A DNA stretch of 64,000 nt from assembly GCF_900637665.1 (NCBI RefSeq), contig NZ_LR134386.1, positions 1,914,501 to 1,978,500 of the forward strand, in the 5' to 3' direction. Of the stretch, positions 1 to 7,358 are shown piece after piece. Made by a program: the position numbers and the translations under genes. Each line of letters begins with the position of its first letter. The stretch's first letter is position 1. The DNA is from Chryseobacterium nakagawai. Its GTDB lineage: Bacteria; Bacteroidota; Bacteroidia; Flavobacteriales; Weeksellaceae. The notes beneath the pieces were generated by a model. That model saw nothing but the letters and a program-made list of their open reading frames with translations. It ran no database searches and was not told where the DNA came from.

Positions 1-696
1 ACTTTTTTCAAGCTGGTAATGGGTGTTGTAGATCATTTTTAATCTCTGATCCAGAGATTGGCTCCCAAAGCCACTTTTTTCCTTTTCCAGACTATTCTTT
101 AATGAAGCCTTATTACTTACTTTCATAGTAAACACCCGGTTTTCCAGTTCCATGAAAATGGAAATAAAAGAATCCTGTGCCAAAAAATCTGTATGTTTAA
201 AAGCATTTTCGATAAGATCTACGGAAATAAGAGGGGCAAAAACCTTTTCTTCATATATCGAATCCGATTTATTGATCTTGAATTTGATTCTGAAGTCGAA
301 AAGAGGGTTTACCTTAATTTTATTGATCTCAATAAGGCTTAAGGCGAAGTTTAATTCCTCTTTTGGGCTTACATATTTATTATTGCTTTCGTATAAAATA
401 TAGTCCAGCACATTCGCCAGTTTATCCAGAGACATATACGTCTGGTAAGCATGAGATTGAACAGAATTAAGAATGTTTTTAAACAAATGTGGATTCAGTT
501 TTGTTCCGATGTGTTCTAAACGAACTTCATTCAATCTCTGTTCAATAATTTTATTTGATTCTGAAAGCTTAGTATTTCTCTGGTTCAGCTTTTGATTTTT
601 ACTGAAGAGATAAATACTTACAGCTAGAAAAAAGAAAATGGCAAAAACTCCGATGAATATCAGATAATCATGAATCATGTAGTAATTGCCTTCCAT
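1..696 (-). CDS. LytS/YehU-type sensor histidine kinase, 3' end beyond window
   Basis: An uninterrupted frame of 232 codons runs from an ATG at 696 off the left edge, so the C-terminus is missing. One transmembrane helix (about residues 9-32) is followed by a short coiled stretch. The His_kinase box LNPHLFKNILNSV comes next (the usual form is LNPHFLFNSLN; the phospho-acceptor His is kept). The ATP-binding N-box LIENAFKH lies near residue 160 and a G-box-like SGFGSQSLDQRL near 215. Such kinases autophosphorylate and normally pass the phosphate to a LytTR response regulator, probably encoded further left. Having one TM helix and no sensor domain suggests it reads membrane state or a partner protein; that is inference. 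It lies 19 nt downstream of the small gene at 716-1087 on the same strand. Confidence 0.85.
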   Translation of the reverse strand, partial: MEGNYYMIHDYLIFIGVFAIFFFLAVSIYLFSKNQKLNQRNTKLSESNKIIEQRLNEVRLEHIGTKLNPHLFKNILNSVQSHAYQTYMSLDKLANVLDYILYESNNKYVSPKEELNFALSLIEINKIKVNPLFDFRIKFKINKSDSIYEEKVFAPLISVDLIENAFKHTDFLAQDSFISIFMELENRVFTMKVSNKASLKNSLEKEKSGFGSQSLDQRLKMIYNTHYQLEKS

Positions 697-715
697 AAAG
701 CTATAATTTTTGAAA

Positions 716-1087
716 CTATTTTAGCTTCTTAAGAGCGTTTACAGTTACTGTTTCCTCACACTTTTCAAAAGTAATCTCGTAAGATGGATTTTTTTCAGGA
801 TATGTTATAAGGTAATTGGGACATGGCTTCTTTTGGGCATTACTTCTGTCAAAATCTACCTTTCCGTTGGTAATGATGCTGTCTTTTATAAACTTCTCAT
901 CAATCTTGTAAGTGTTCATCTCTGTTTTAGCCTCTTCAGAATACTTGAATTCTTTAGAAAGAGATTCTGCAATCACACGGCTGTTCGGTAAGTATCCGCT
1001 GCAGCTTGCTCCTTTTTTGTTTAAGATAAAAAATACGATAAGTAGCCCCGGAAGGAAGCCTATTGCATAAAATTTAAGTTTTTTCAT
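716..1087 (-). CDS. Small membrane-anchored protein, DUF4258-like
   Basis: 123 residues. An N-terminal hydrophobic helix (about residues 5-23, GFLPGLLIVFFIL) is followed by a motif ASCSGYLPNSRV, then a soluble domain with KVDFDRSNAQKKPCPNYLI near the middle. This layout (one TM, then a Cys-x-Tyr-x-Pro-Asn-x-Arg-Val motif, then VDFDRSN) resembles flavobacterial proteins annotated as DUF4258-containing; the assignment is from memory. Function is unknown. The start codon directly abuts the stop of alanine dehydrogenase, so the two are probably cotranscribed, and the histidine kinase follows after 19 nt. Three cysteines on the predicted periplasmic side could form a disulfide. Confidence 0.7.
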   Translation of the reverse strand: MKKLKFYAIGFLPGLLIVFFILNKKGASCSGYLPNSRVIAESLSKEFKYSEEAKTEMNTYKIDEKFIKDSIITNGKVDFDRSNAQKKPCPNYLITYPEKNPSYEITFEKCEETVTVNALKKLK

Positions 1088-2278
1088 TTAGAAAATTAAA
1101 AGATTGATATCGTGGTACGTAAGTCCGAAACGGTCACAGATGATCTTTTTGGTATGTCTTCCCTTGTACATATATAAGCTCTGCTTCATTTCATTTTTTC
1201 GGATCAGCATGTTTTCAAAGCCGCCCTCTTCGTCATAATTTAAAATATAGGAAAGGAAGAAGTTGGAGATAGCCTTTGTAGTGGTTCTTGGCATTCTTGA
1301 AGTAAGGTTCGGAAGGCCGCAATGGATAACTCCGTGTTTGATAATATAAGGATCTTCCATGGTGGTAAGTTCAGAGGTTTCAATAACCTTACCGTTGTCT
1401 ATCGTAATATCGATGATAACACTGCCTTTTTTCATTTTCATGACCATATCTTCAGTCACAATAGGGGTCATATTCAATCTTGGGAGAGCTCCAATAACAA
1501 CATCAGCACGTCTTAAACTTTTGCTGAGTTCTTTAGGATCGATGATGGAAGTCGGTACACGACTATCTACCATCGTATGAAGTCTTCTTAGCTTTGATAA
1601 TGAGTTGTCGAATACTTTAACACTTGCTCCCAAACCAATGGCTGCTTTTGTCGCAAATTCACCTACAATTCCGGCTCCCAGAATAACTACTTCAGCAGGT
1701 CTTACTCCTGTAATTCCTCCAAGCATTAATCCATTGGACAGAGCTAATAATTCTGAGGCATATAAAATAGAAACGGTTCCTGCAATTTCACCGATTAATC
1801 TCACCAAGGCCAATTGCTTATATTCATCTACGATAAATTCAAAAGCAATCGCATTGATCTTTTTCTCTGCAAGCTTAAGGAAATAATCTTTGTCTCGAAG
1901 GTTGATCTGTAGTGCTGAAACCATATAAGTATTAGGTTTCATGTAATCAATCTCATCCAGGGTCGGAGGGTTGATTTTCAGGATCAGATCCTGACCGAAT
2001 GCTTCTTTAGGATCATTGGTGATTTTTGCTCCAGATTCAGAATACTGTAAATCTGTAAAAAATGAACCTTCTCCGGCTCCTGATTCTATGATAATCTCAT
2101 GGCCGTGTTCTACCAATACCTGTACTGCGTCCGGAGTAATGCAGGTTCTCCTTTCGTTGAGACAGGTTTCCTTAGGAATTCCAATACTGAACTGTTTTCC
2201 CTTCTTTATAACCTCCAATTTTTCCTCTTTCGGCATCAATTCTTCTTCTGTGAAAGGAGTAAAAATATTTGTACTCAT
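1088..2278 (-). CDS. ald: Alanine dehydrogenase
   Basis: 396 residues, the normal length for the alanine dehydrogenase / NAD(P) transhydrogenase alpha-subunit fold. It catalyses reversible oxidative deamination of L-alanine to pyruvate and ammonia with NAD. The N-terminal catalytic half contains IGIPKETCLNERRTCITPDAV (Lys and Arg that bind substrate) and ESGAGEGSFFTD. The central Rossmann motif VVILGAGIVGEFATKAA lies near residue 200, and HCGLPNLTSRMPRTTTKAISN lies in the C-terminal part. The N-terminal extension of about 30 residues and the C-terminal extension are typical of the Bacteroidota subgroup. It sits 64 nt downstream of tsaE on the same strand and is directly joined to the DUF4258-like gene. 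Confidence 0.93.
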   Translation of the reverse strand: MSTNIFTPFTEEELMPKEEKLEVIKKGKQFSIGIPKETCLNERRTCITPDAVQVLVEHGHEIIIESGAGEGSFFTDLQYSESGAKITNDPKEAFGQDLILKINPPTLDEIDYMKPNTYMVSALQINLRDKDYFLKLAEKKINAIAFEFIVDEYKQLALVRLIGEIAGTVSILYASELLALSNGLMLGGITGVRPAEVVILGAGIVGEFATKAAIGLGASVKVFDNSLSKLRRLHTMVDSRVPTSIIDPKELSKSLRRADVVIGALPRLNMTPIVTEDMVMKMKKGSVIIDITIDNGKVIETSELTTMEDPYIIKHGVIHCGLPNLTSRMPRTTTKAISNFFLSYILNYDEEGGFENMLIRKNEMKQSLYMYKGRHTKKIICDRFGLTYHDINLLIF

Positions 2279-2342
2279 CCTTAAATTATGTCTTACAGAT
2301 TGTTATTTTAATACTGAATTAATAAGCAAAGATACACAATAT

Positions 2343-2750
2343 TTACTCGAATGAAACTTCTCTGCTTTCACCTGTGTTCACAATACTCATTGTGTGGTAG
2401 TTGAGGCCGTATAGCTCTTCTTCATACACTTCCGGCCACTCAATAATGCATAGAAAAGAGTTGTCAAGATATTCTTCAATGCCAATATCATATACTTCTT
2501 CAATGTTTTTTAAGCGGTAAAGATCAAAATGAAATACTTTTCCTTTTGAAGTATTATATTCGTTAACGATAGAATAGGTAGGGGAGTTTACTTCATCCTT
2601 ACTTCCCAGATTTTTAAGCAAAAATTGGGAAAAAGTGGTTTTTCCTGCCCCTAGATTCCCTTTAAGTAAAAGGATATTATGTTTTAGTTGAGGAAGAATA
2701 TTGTCAACAACTTCCTGCCAGTCTTCGATGGTATGTATAGTGAATTGCAT
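2343..2750 (-). CDS. tsaE: tRNA t6A37 biosynthesis ATPase TsaE
   Basis: With the ATG at 2750 the protein is 135 residues. TsaE is the P-loop ATPase of the TsaB-TsaD-TsaE complex, which places threonylcarbamoyl on A37 of ANN-decoding tRNAs. The P-loop LLKGNLGAGKTTFSQFLL lies at about residues 29-46, SPTYSIVNEY follows, and a Walker-B-like HFDLYRL lies near residue 70. The IEWPE motif near residue 103 is typical of the family. An upstream in-frame TTG (2768) would add six residues, but it coincides with the G of a TATTTTTG promoter box, so the ATG is preferred. Divergent from dnaG. Confidence 0.9.
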   Translation of the reverse strand: MQFTIHTIEDWQEVVDNILPQLKHNILLLKGNLGAGKTTFSQFLLKNLGSKDEVNSPTYSIVNEYNTSKGKVFHFDLYRLKNIEEVYDIGIEEYLDNSFLCIIEWPEVYEEELYGLNYHTMSIVNTGESREVSFE

Positions 2751-2765
2751 AGGCTGATTTGTTTG

Positions 2766-2773
2766 CAAAAATA
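2766..2773 (-). promoter_or_regulatory. Promoter -7 box of tsaE-ald operon
   Basis: Reading the minus strand, TATTTTTG matches the Bacteroidota -7 consensus TAnnTTTG and lies 15 nt before the tsaE ATG. The nearest TTG at 2801-2799 gives a 25-nt spacer, longer than usual, so the -33 element is uncertain. Confidence 0.5.
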
Positions 2774-2822
2774 ATCATAAAACAGTCGATATATATACAA
2801 CTAGTTATATAAAGTTATATAA

Positions 2823-2852
2823 TTGTAAGGTTTTTTTTTATGTGTATTTTTG
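2823..2852 (+). promoter_or_regulatory. Promoter of dnaG, near-leaderless
   Basis: TTG at 2823-2825, a 19-nt spacer and TATTTTTG at 2845-2852 fit the Bacteroidota TTG-N(17-23)-TAnnTTTG promoter well. The -7 box ends only 4 nt before the ATG at 2857, so transcription probably starts at or next to the start codon. The in-frame ATG at 2842 lies inside the promoter and is unlikely to be used. Confidence 0.65.
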
Positions 2853-2856
2853 CATT

Positions 2857-4842
2857 ATGATTTCGAAGCAGACAATAGACAAAATTTTTTCAACAATACG
2901 GGTAGAAGAGATAGTAGGAGAGTACGTTCAGTTGAAAAGAGCAGGGTCTAATTTTAAAGGACTCAGCCCTTTTCACGAGGAAAAGTCTCCCAGTTTTGTA
3001 GTCTCTCCAAGTAAGCAGATCTGGAAAGACTTCTCTACCGGAAAAGGAGGGACGGCGATTTCTTTCCTGATGGAAATTGAGAACTTCACTTATCCTGAGG
3101 CGCTTCGTCATGCTGCCAAGAAATATGGAATTGAAATCGAAGAAGATCTGCGTGAAATTTCTGAAGAAGCCAAACATGCCCAAACAGAAAAAGATCTGTT
3201 ATATAAAATTCATGAAGTAGCCAATACTTATTTTCAGGAAATCCTTTGGGACGATGAAGAAGGTAGAAGCATCGGTTTTGCTTATTTCAAGGAAAGGGAG
3301 CTTAAAGATGACATCATCAAAAAGTTCCAACTAGGATATTCTCCCGAAAAGAAAAATGCTTTTACGACTTATGCATTGGAGAAAGGATATACTAAGGAAA
3401 TTCTTGAAAAATCAGGACTCTCTATTTTCCCTGAAAATACTCCGGCAGGGGTTGACAGATTCCGGGAAAGGGTAATTTTCCCAATCCATAGTTTCTCAGG
3501 AAGGGTTTTAGGTTTTGGAGCCAGAATTCTTAAGAATAACGTAAAAACAGCGAAATATCTTAACTCACCGGAAACGGAAATTTATCATAAATCCAATGTT
3601 CTTTATGGATTAAACCAAAGTAAACAGTCTATTTCAAGAAAGAACGGCTGTCTTTTAGTGGAAGGGTATATGGATGTGATCTCGCTTCATATGTCCGGAA
3701 TTGAAAATGTCGTAGCCAGTTCGGGAACTTCCCTGACCACAGAGCAAATCAAGCTGATTAAAAGGCTTACGGAAAATGTAACGATTCTTTTTGATGGAGA
3801 TAATGCCGGAATCAAAGCGAGTTTCCGAAGTATTGATATGCTCCTTACAGAAGGAATGAATATTCGTGTTCTGCTTTTTCCGGATGGGGATGACCCGGAT
3901 TCTTTTGCCAGAAAGCATCCACAAGAATATGTAGAAAAGTACATCGAAAATGAAGCGATGGATTTCATCGACTTTAAAGCTGAGATTCTGTTACGGGATG
4001 TTGGAAATGATCCTATTAAAAAGGCAGAGGCCATTCGTGATATTGTTAAATCGGTTTCCTTTGTACAGAATGCACTGAAAAGAGAGGTATACCTGAAGGA
4101 GGTCTCCAATAAATTCGGACTTTCTGAGCAGAGTCTTTTCAATGAGCTTGATGTTCAGAAGCAGATTACCCAGAATCAGACCCATCATGTTCAGCAACAA
4201 CAGAAGGAAAAAGTCGCACCAAAGCTGGAGATTGTTCCTTTGGATCAGGAAAAAGAAGATCCTTTTTTATTCGATGTCCTGTTTATGGAGAATAAACTGG
4301 TAGATCATATGCTGATGTTTGGAGATATTGTACTGAAAAGAAGAAATGAGAATAATGAAGAGTATCAGATTACAGTCATTGAAGAGATTCTTCATCATTT
4401 TGAAGAAGAGCAGTACGCATTTTTAGTCAAAGAAAATGAGATCATTATCAATCAGGTAAGAGAGGGAATTCAGAAAGATGAATTGAGAAGTGGAAACTTT
4501 TTTGTATCTTTTATGGACGAGGAAATTACAACAAAGGTTGTAGATGCTTTGATGCCACTGGATGAACTTGAAAACTGGGCTTCCAGAAATATTTATCCAC
4601 CTAATTACGGAGATAAGGTAGCAGATCAGATTCAGGGTGATGTTTTATTGCATAAATACAGGTATATTGATTATCTGATCACAGAAACGGCTAAGGAACT
4701 GGATCAATACAGCAGCACTGATGAAGTAAAATACTATGAACTTATTAAAAAAATTACCTTGTTGAAGCAGGCTTCCATTAGATTAAGTAATATCATTGAA
4801 TATTCCCCAATTAAAGGAATCTATGGGAATAGAAAGAGATAG
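2857..4842 (+). CDS. dnaG: DNA primase DnaG
   Basis: 661 residues from the ATG at 2857 (MISKQTIDKIF); the promoter box just upstream excludes the ATG at 2842. DnaG makes RNA primers for lagging-strand replication. The N-terminal CHC2-like domain (about 1-95) keeps the fold signature SPFHEEKSPSFVVSPSKQIWKDF, but three of the four zinc ligands are replaced: Ser37, Asp58 and Thr61 stand where Cys is usual, and only His40 remains. The catalytic core follows, with RFRERVIFPI, the TOPRIM motif LLVEGYMDVISLH near residue 270 and the metal-binding FDGDNAGIKASFRS near residue 315. The C-terminal 200 residues should bind DnaB helicase. clpP follows after 111 nt. Confidence 0.95.
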   Translation: MISKQTIDKIFSTIRVEEIVGEYVQLKRAGSNFKGLSPFHEEKSPSFVVSPSKQIWKDFSTGKGGTAISFLMEIENFTYPEALRHAAKKYGIEIEEDLREISEEAKHAQTEKDLLYKIHEVANTYFQEILWDDEEGRSIGFAYFKERELKDDIIKKFQLGYSPEKKNAFTTYALEKGYTKEILEKSGLSIFPENTPAGVDRFRERVIFPIHSFSGRVLGFGARILKNNVKTAKYLNSPETEIYHKSNVLYGLNQSKQSISRKNGCLLVEGYMDVISLHMSGIENVVASSGTSLTTEQIKLIKRLTENVTILFDGDNAGIKASFRSIDMLLTEGMNIRVLLFPDGDDPDSFARKHPQEYVEKYIENEAMDFIDFKAEILLRDVGNDPIKKAEAIRDIVKSVSFVQNALKREVYLKEVSNKFGLSEQSLFNELDVQKQITQNQTHHVQQQQKEKVAPKLEIVPLDQEKEDPFLFDVLFMENKLVDHMLMFGDIVLKRRNENNEEYQITVIEEILHHFEEEQYAFLVKENEIIINQVREGIQKDELRSGNFFVSFMDEEITTKVVDALMPLDELENWASRNIYPPNYGDKVADQIQGDVLLHKYRYIDYLITETAKELDQYSSTDEVKYYELIKKITLLKQASIRLSNIIEYSPIKGIYGNRKR

Positions 4843-4953
4843 TGTAAGACAAAATAATTACAGATTCTATGACAAAAAGTCCTATAAAATTTTAGGAATA
4901 AATATTGTAATTTAAACGTTGAAAATAGTATTAAAATAATACATAATATAAAT

Positions 4954-5640
4954 ATGGACATTAAAAAGGAATTCAGAGATTTCTCTGTAAAACATTTAGG
5001 AAACAACGGTCTGGCTACCGATCAGTATATGGGAATGTATGGCCCAACGAATCTTACTCCATACATCATGGAAGAAAGAAGACTAAACGTTGCTCAGATG
5101 GACGTTTTCTCTCGTTTGATGATGGACAGAATTATCTTTTTAGGAACAGGAATTGACGATCAGGTAGCGAATATCGTTACTGCTCAGCTTTTATTCTTAG
5201 AAAGTGCAGATCCGTCTAAAGATATTCAGATCTACATCAATTCTCCTGGGGGTAGTGTGTATGCAGGATTAGGTATTTATGACACCATGCAGATCATTAA
5301 GCCTGATGTAGCAACAATCTGTACAGGTATAGCTGCTTCAATGGGAGCTGTATTATTGGTGGCAGGAGAAAAAGGAAAGCGCTCTGCACTTAAACACTCA
5401 AGAGTTATGATTCACCAGCCTTCAGGAGGAGCTCAGGGAGTTGCTTCTGATATGGAAATCAACTTAAGAGAGATGTTGAAATTGAAGCAGGAGCTTTATG
5501 ACATTATCGCTCTTCATTCAGGGCAGACTTATGAGTGGGTAGAGAAATCTTCCGATAGAGATTACTGGATGACTTCTGAAGAAGCTAAAAACTTTGGAAT
5601 GGTAGATGAGGTTTTACAGAGATCTACAGAAAAAAAATAA
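4954..5640 (+). CDS. clpP: ATP-dependent Clp protease proteolytic subunit
   Basis: 228 residues with a 35-residue N-terminal stretch before the usual ClpP start. The serine-protease triad is visible: Ser129 in GIAASMGAVLL, His154 in SRVMIHQPSGGAQG, and an Asp near residue 203 in DRDYWMTSEEA. The chambered protease degrades unfolded or tagged proteins delivered by ClpX or ClpC, which are not in this window. It lies downstream of dnaG in the same direction and ends at a strong bidirectional terminator. No clear promoter box is visible in the 111-nt gap, so read-through from dnaG is possible. Confidence 0.95.
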   Translation: MDIKKEFRDFSVKHLGNNGLATDQYMGMYGPTNLTPYIMEERRLNVAQMDVFSRLMMDRIIFLGTGIDDQVANIVTAQLLFLESADPSKDIQIYINSPGGSVYAGLGIYDTMQIIKPDVATICTGIAASMGAVLLVAGEKGKRSALKHSRVMIHQPSGGAQGVASDMEINLREMLKLKQELYDIIALHSGQTYEWVEKSSDRDYWMTSEEAKNFGMVDEVLQRSTEKK

Positions 5641-5660
5641 TTGATTGTATAATCATATTG

Positions 5661-5693
5661 AAAAAACGCATCCAATTTGGATGCGTTTTTTGT
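5661..5693. terminator. Bidirectional terminator between clpP and secreted protein
   Basis: An inverted repeat with arms AAAAAACGCATCC (5661-5673) and GGATGCGTTTTTT (5679-5691) has A and T tracts on both sides. It lies between two convergent genes, so it can stop transcription from either direction. Confidence 0.85.
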
Positions 5694-5727
5694 TTGACTG
5701 CGAATGCACATATTTTTATATTCATTT

Positions 5728-6843
5728 TTACTTCTTCACAACCTTATGCACTGTAGAACCATTTTGGGTTTTAACCTCAACCCAATAGATTCCGGTATTT
5801 AAGGCTTTAAGATTAATTTTTGTTGCTTGTGAAGTCATTATTTTCTGCCCTAAAGAAGAATAAATATTTACTTCTTTCACCTTTTCAGAACTTTCAATCT
5901 GAATAAAATCACTCGTTGGATTAGGATAAATATTGAATAAGGCCTTTTTATTTACAGAAGAGACGGATAATGTAGCGTTACTTGCCTCAGTAGGAGTGAA
6001 AGGTCTTCTTTCTCCGAAGCTTAATCCCAACCAGCTATTGTTACCCAATTGTATCTGGCTAAGATCATTCTTTTTCTGCCAGCTGGAAAGATCTTTTCCT
6101 GTATATAATTTCCAGTTTTCTGCTCCAGAGTTGTTTCCCGTAAAGGCATTTAATGACAGACTGGAAATTTGATTATTGCCAGAAGTGAAATTGAAATATG
6201 AAGCTTGGGATTGAATTAGCTGTAAAGCCTGTTCCGCTGTTATACTGCCATTATATTGAATTCCAAAAACGAAGGAGTTGGCTTCACCATGAGAGTTATT
6301 GGTTCCAAAATCTACAACAACAAGACTTTTATTAGTTCCTGTACCAATCCAATTGGTAATTTGAGATGAGGTATACCATTGGGAGCTGTAAGCCGGTACA
6401 GGCGCTGATGGTGGAGTGTCGATTTCATCAATACCATAGGTAATACCAAACCACAATCCATCTGTTAAAGCAGTGTAACCTACACCATTATTTTGATTGG
6501 ACATATTCCCGGCATTGAGACCAGACCAGGTAATCCAGTAATCATCTGTGCTTGGAGTGTGGTGATTGTAGGCAAAACTGTACAGAAACCCTGAAGGGAT
6601 ATCAGCCTCTATTGTAGGTTCTGCCGCCGCAATAGCGTTAATCATGTCTTCCGCCATTAAATTATTACCATCAAAACGATAGCCCCACGCATAAGAGGCA
6701 GGTGTATTGTTATCATTGAAATCGGCTATGAAATAAGCCTTTTTAGAACCGGTTCCTACCCAAAACTTAATGTCGTTTTCAGTGAATTGAGCAAAGAATA
6801 ACTGCATAAAAAGCAGCAAGAAAAAAAGAGAGATTTTTCTCAT
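5728..6843 (-). CDS. B12-riboswitch-controlled T9SS-secreted protein with duplicated domain
   Basis: 371 residues with a signal peptide (about 1-18, ending FFAQ). Two copies of the same domain are visible. The first begins near residue 28 with WVGTGSKKAYFIADFNDNN, then SYAWGYRFDG. The second begins near residue 165 with WIGTGTNKSLVVVDFGTNN, then SFVFGIQYNG. Each copy has a downstream segment on an acidic or amide-rich helix (AEDMINAI, AEQALQLI) and ends in LWFGITYG or SWLGLSFG. The C-terminal 70 residues form a type A T9SS sorting domain (FNIYPNPTSDFIQIES... ending VHKVVKK), so the protein should be exported and anchored or released at the cell surface. The function is not known to me. The cobalamin riboswitch directly upstream implies expression when B12 is scarce and hence a role in cobalamin capture or a B12-sparing process. 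Confidence 0.85.
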   Translation of the reverse strand: MRKISLFFLLLFMQLFFAQFTENDIKFWVGTGSKKAYFIADFNDNNTPASYAWGYRFDGNNLMAEDMINAIAAAEPTIEADIPSGFLYSFAYNHHTPSTDDYWITWSGLNAGNMSNQNNGVGYTALTDGLWFGITYGIDEIDTPPSAPVPAYSSQWYTSSQITNWIGTGTNKSLVVVDFGTNNSHGEANSFVFGIQYNGSITAEQALQLIQSQASYFNFTSGNNQISSLSLNAFTGNNSGAENWKLYTGKDLSSWQKKNDLSQIQLGNNSWLGLSFGERRPFTPTEASNATLSVSSVNKKALFNIYPNPTSDFIQIESSEKVKEVNIYSSLGQKIMTSQATKINLKALNTGIYWVEVKTQNGSTVHKVVKK

Positions 6844-6917
6844 AATATAATTAAATTAAAGTTTTATTCCCGAAACTTATTTATTGACAGGATGATCTTT
6901 AATCCTGAAATTAAATG

Positions 6918-7088
6918 GGTCTTCAAGGCAGGTCTCCTGGCTCGCATCCTATAGCAGACCTTCCCAGACTTTGGAGTCCAGTGGTATCGTATAGCTACAG
7001 GTAAAACAGCTTACAGTTGCGGGTACAGCTCAAGATTTGAATAATATTCTCACTTGATTCCCTATAGTGAACAGTGTTCAACCTTAAA
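6918..7088 (-). promoter_or_regulatory. Cobalamin (B12) riboswitch
   Basis: Reading the minus strand, the classic B12 box GAGCCAGGAGACCTGCC is at 6943-6927, preceded by a CCACTG element (6984-6979), CCCGCAACTGT (from 7023 down to about 7013), and a GGGAATCAAGTGAGAAT-type 5' segment near 7062-7046. Together these are the conserved core of the adenosylcobalamin riboswitch family. A small hairpin with arms CAGGAT (6893-6888) and ATCCTG (6907-6902), between the box and the start codon at 6843, may belong to the expression platform. High B12 would be expected to repress the secreted protein downstream. Confidence 0.93.
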
Positions 7089-7095
7089 AACGGTG

Positions 7096-7103
7096 CAAAT
7101 ATA
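7096..7103 (-). promoter_or_regulatory. Promoter -7 box for riboswitch transcript
   Basis: Minus-strand TATATTTG matches TAnnTTTG and sits just before the 5' edge of the riboswitch aptamer, so the transcript would begin near 7090. No good TTG is visible at the usual distance. Confidence 0.5.
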
Positions 7104-7358
7104 TCATATAAATTTTTGATGTCTGTTTTGTGAATTATATAGCAATGGTCAGCTTTTTCTGATGTTGAATTATATTTTTAATAATGGGTTTTATTGATTG
7201 ATAATAAATTGAGTTTTAATTTTGAATTTTCGAAGTTAAATTTCAATTTTTGTTGTTTATATTGAATTAATCTCAAAGTTATATTGTTAAAATACAATTA
7301 TCATTACATTCAAGATCAGTTTATAATCAAGTTATACTTTCGCGCCATAAAAGTTAAT

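Noticed and set aside
152..403. Plus-strand frame of 83 codons at the left edge
   Set aside because: It overlaps, on the opposite strand, the clear histidine kinase frame with His and N boxes; no family features of its own.
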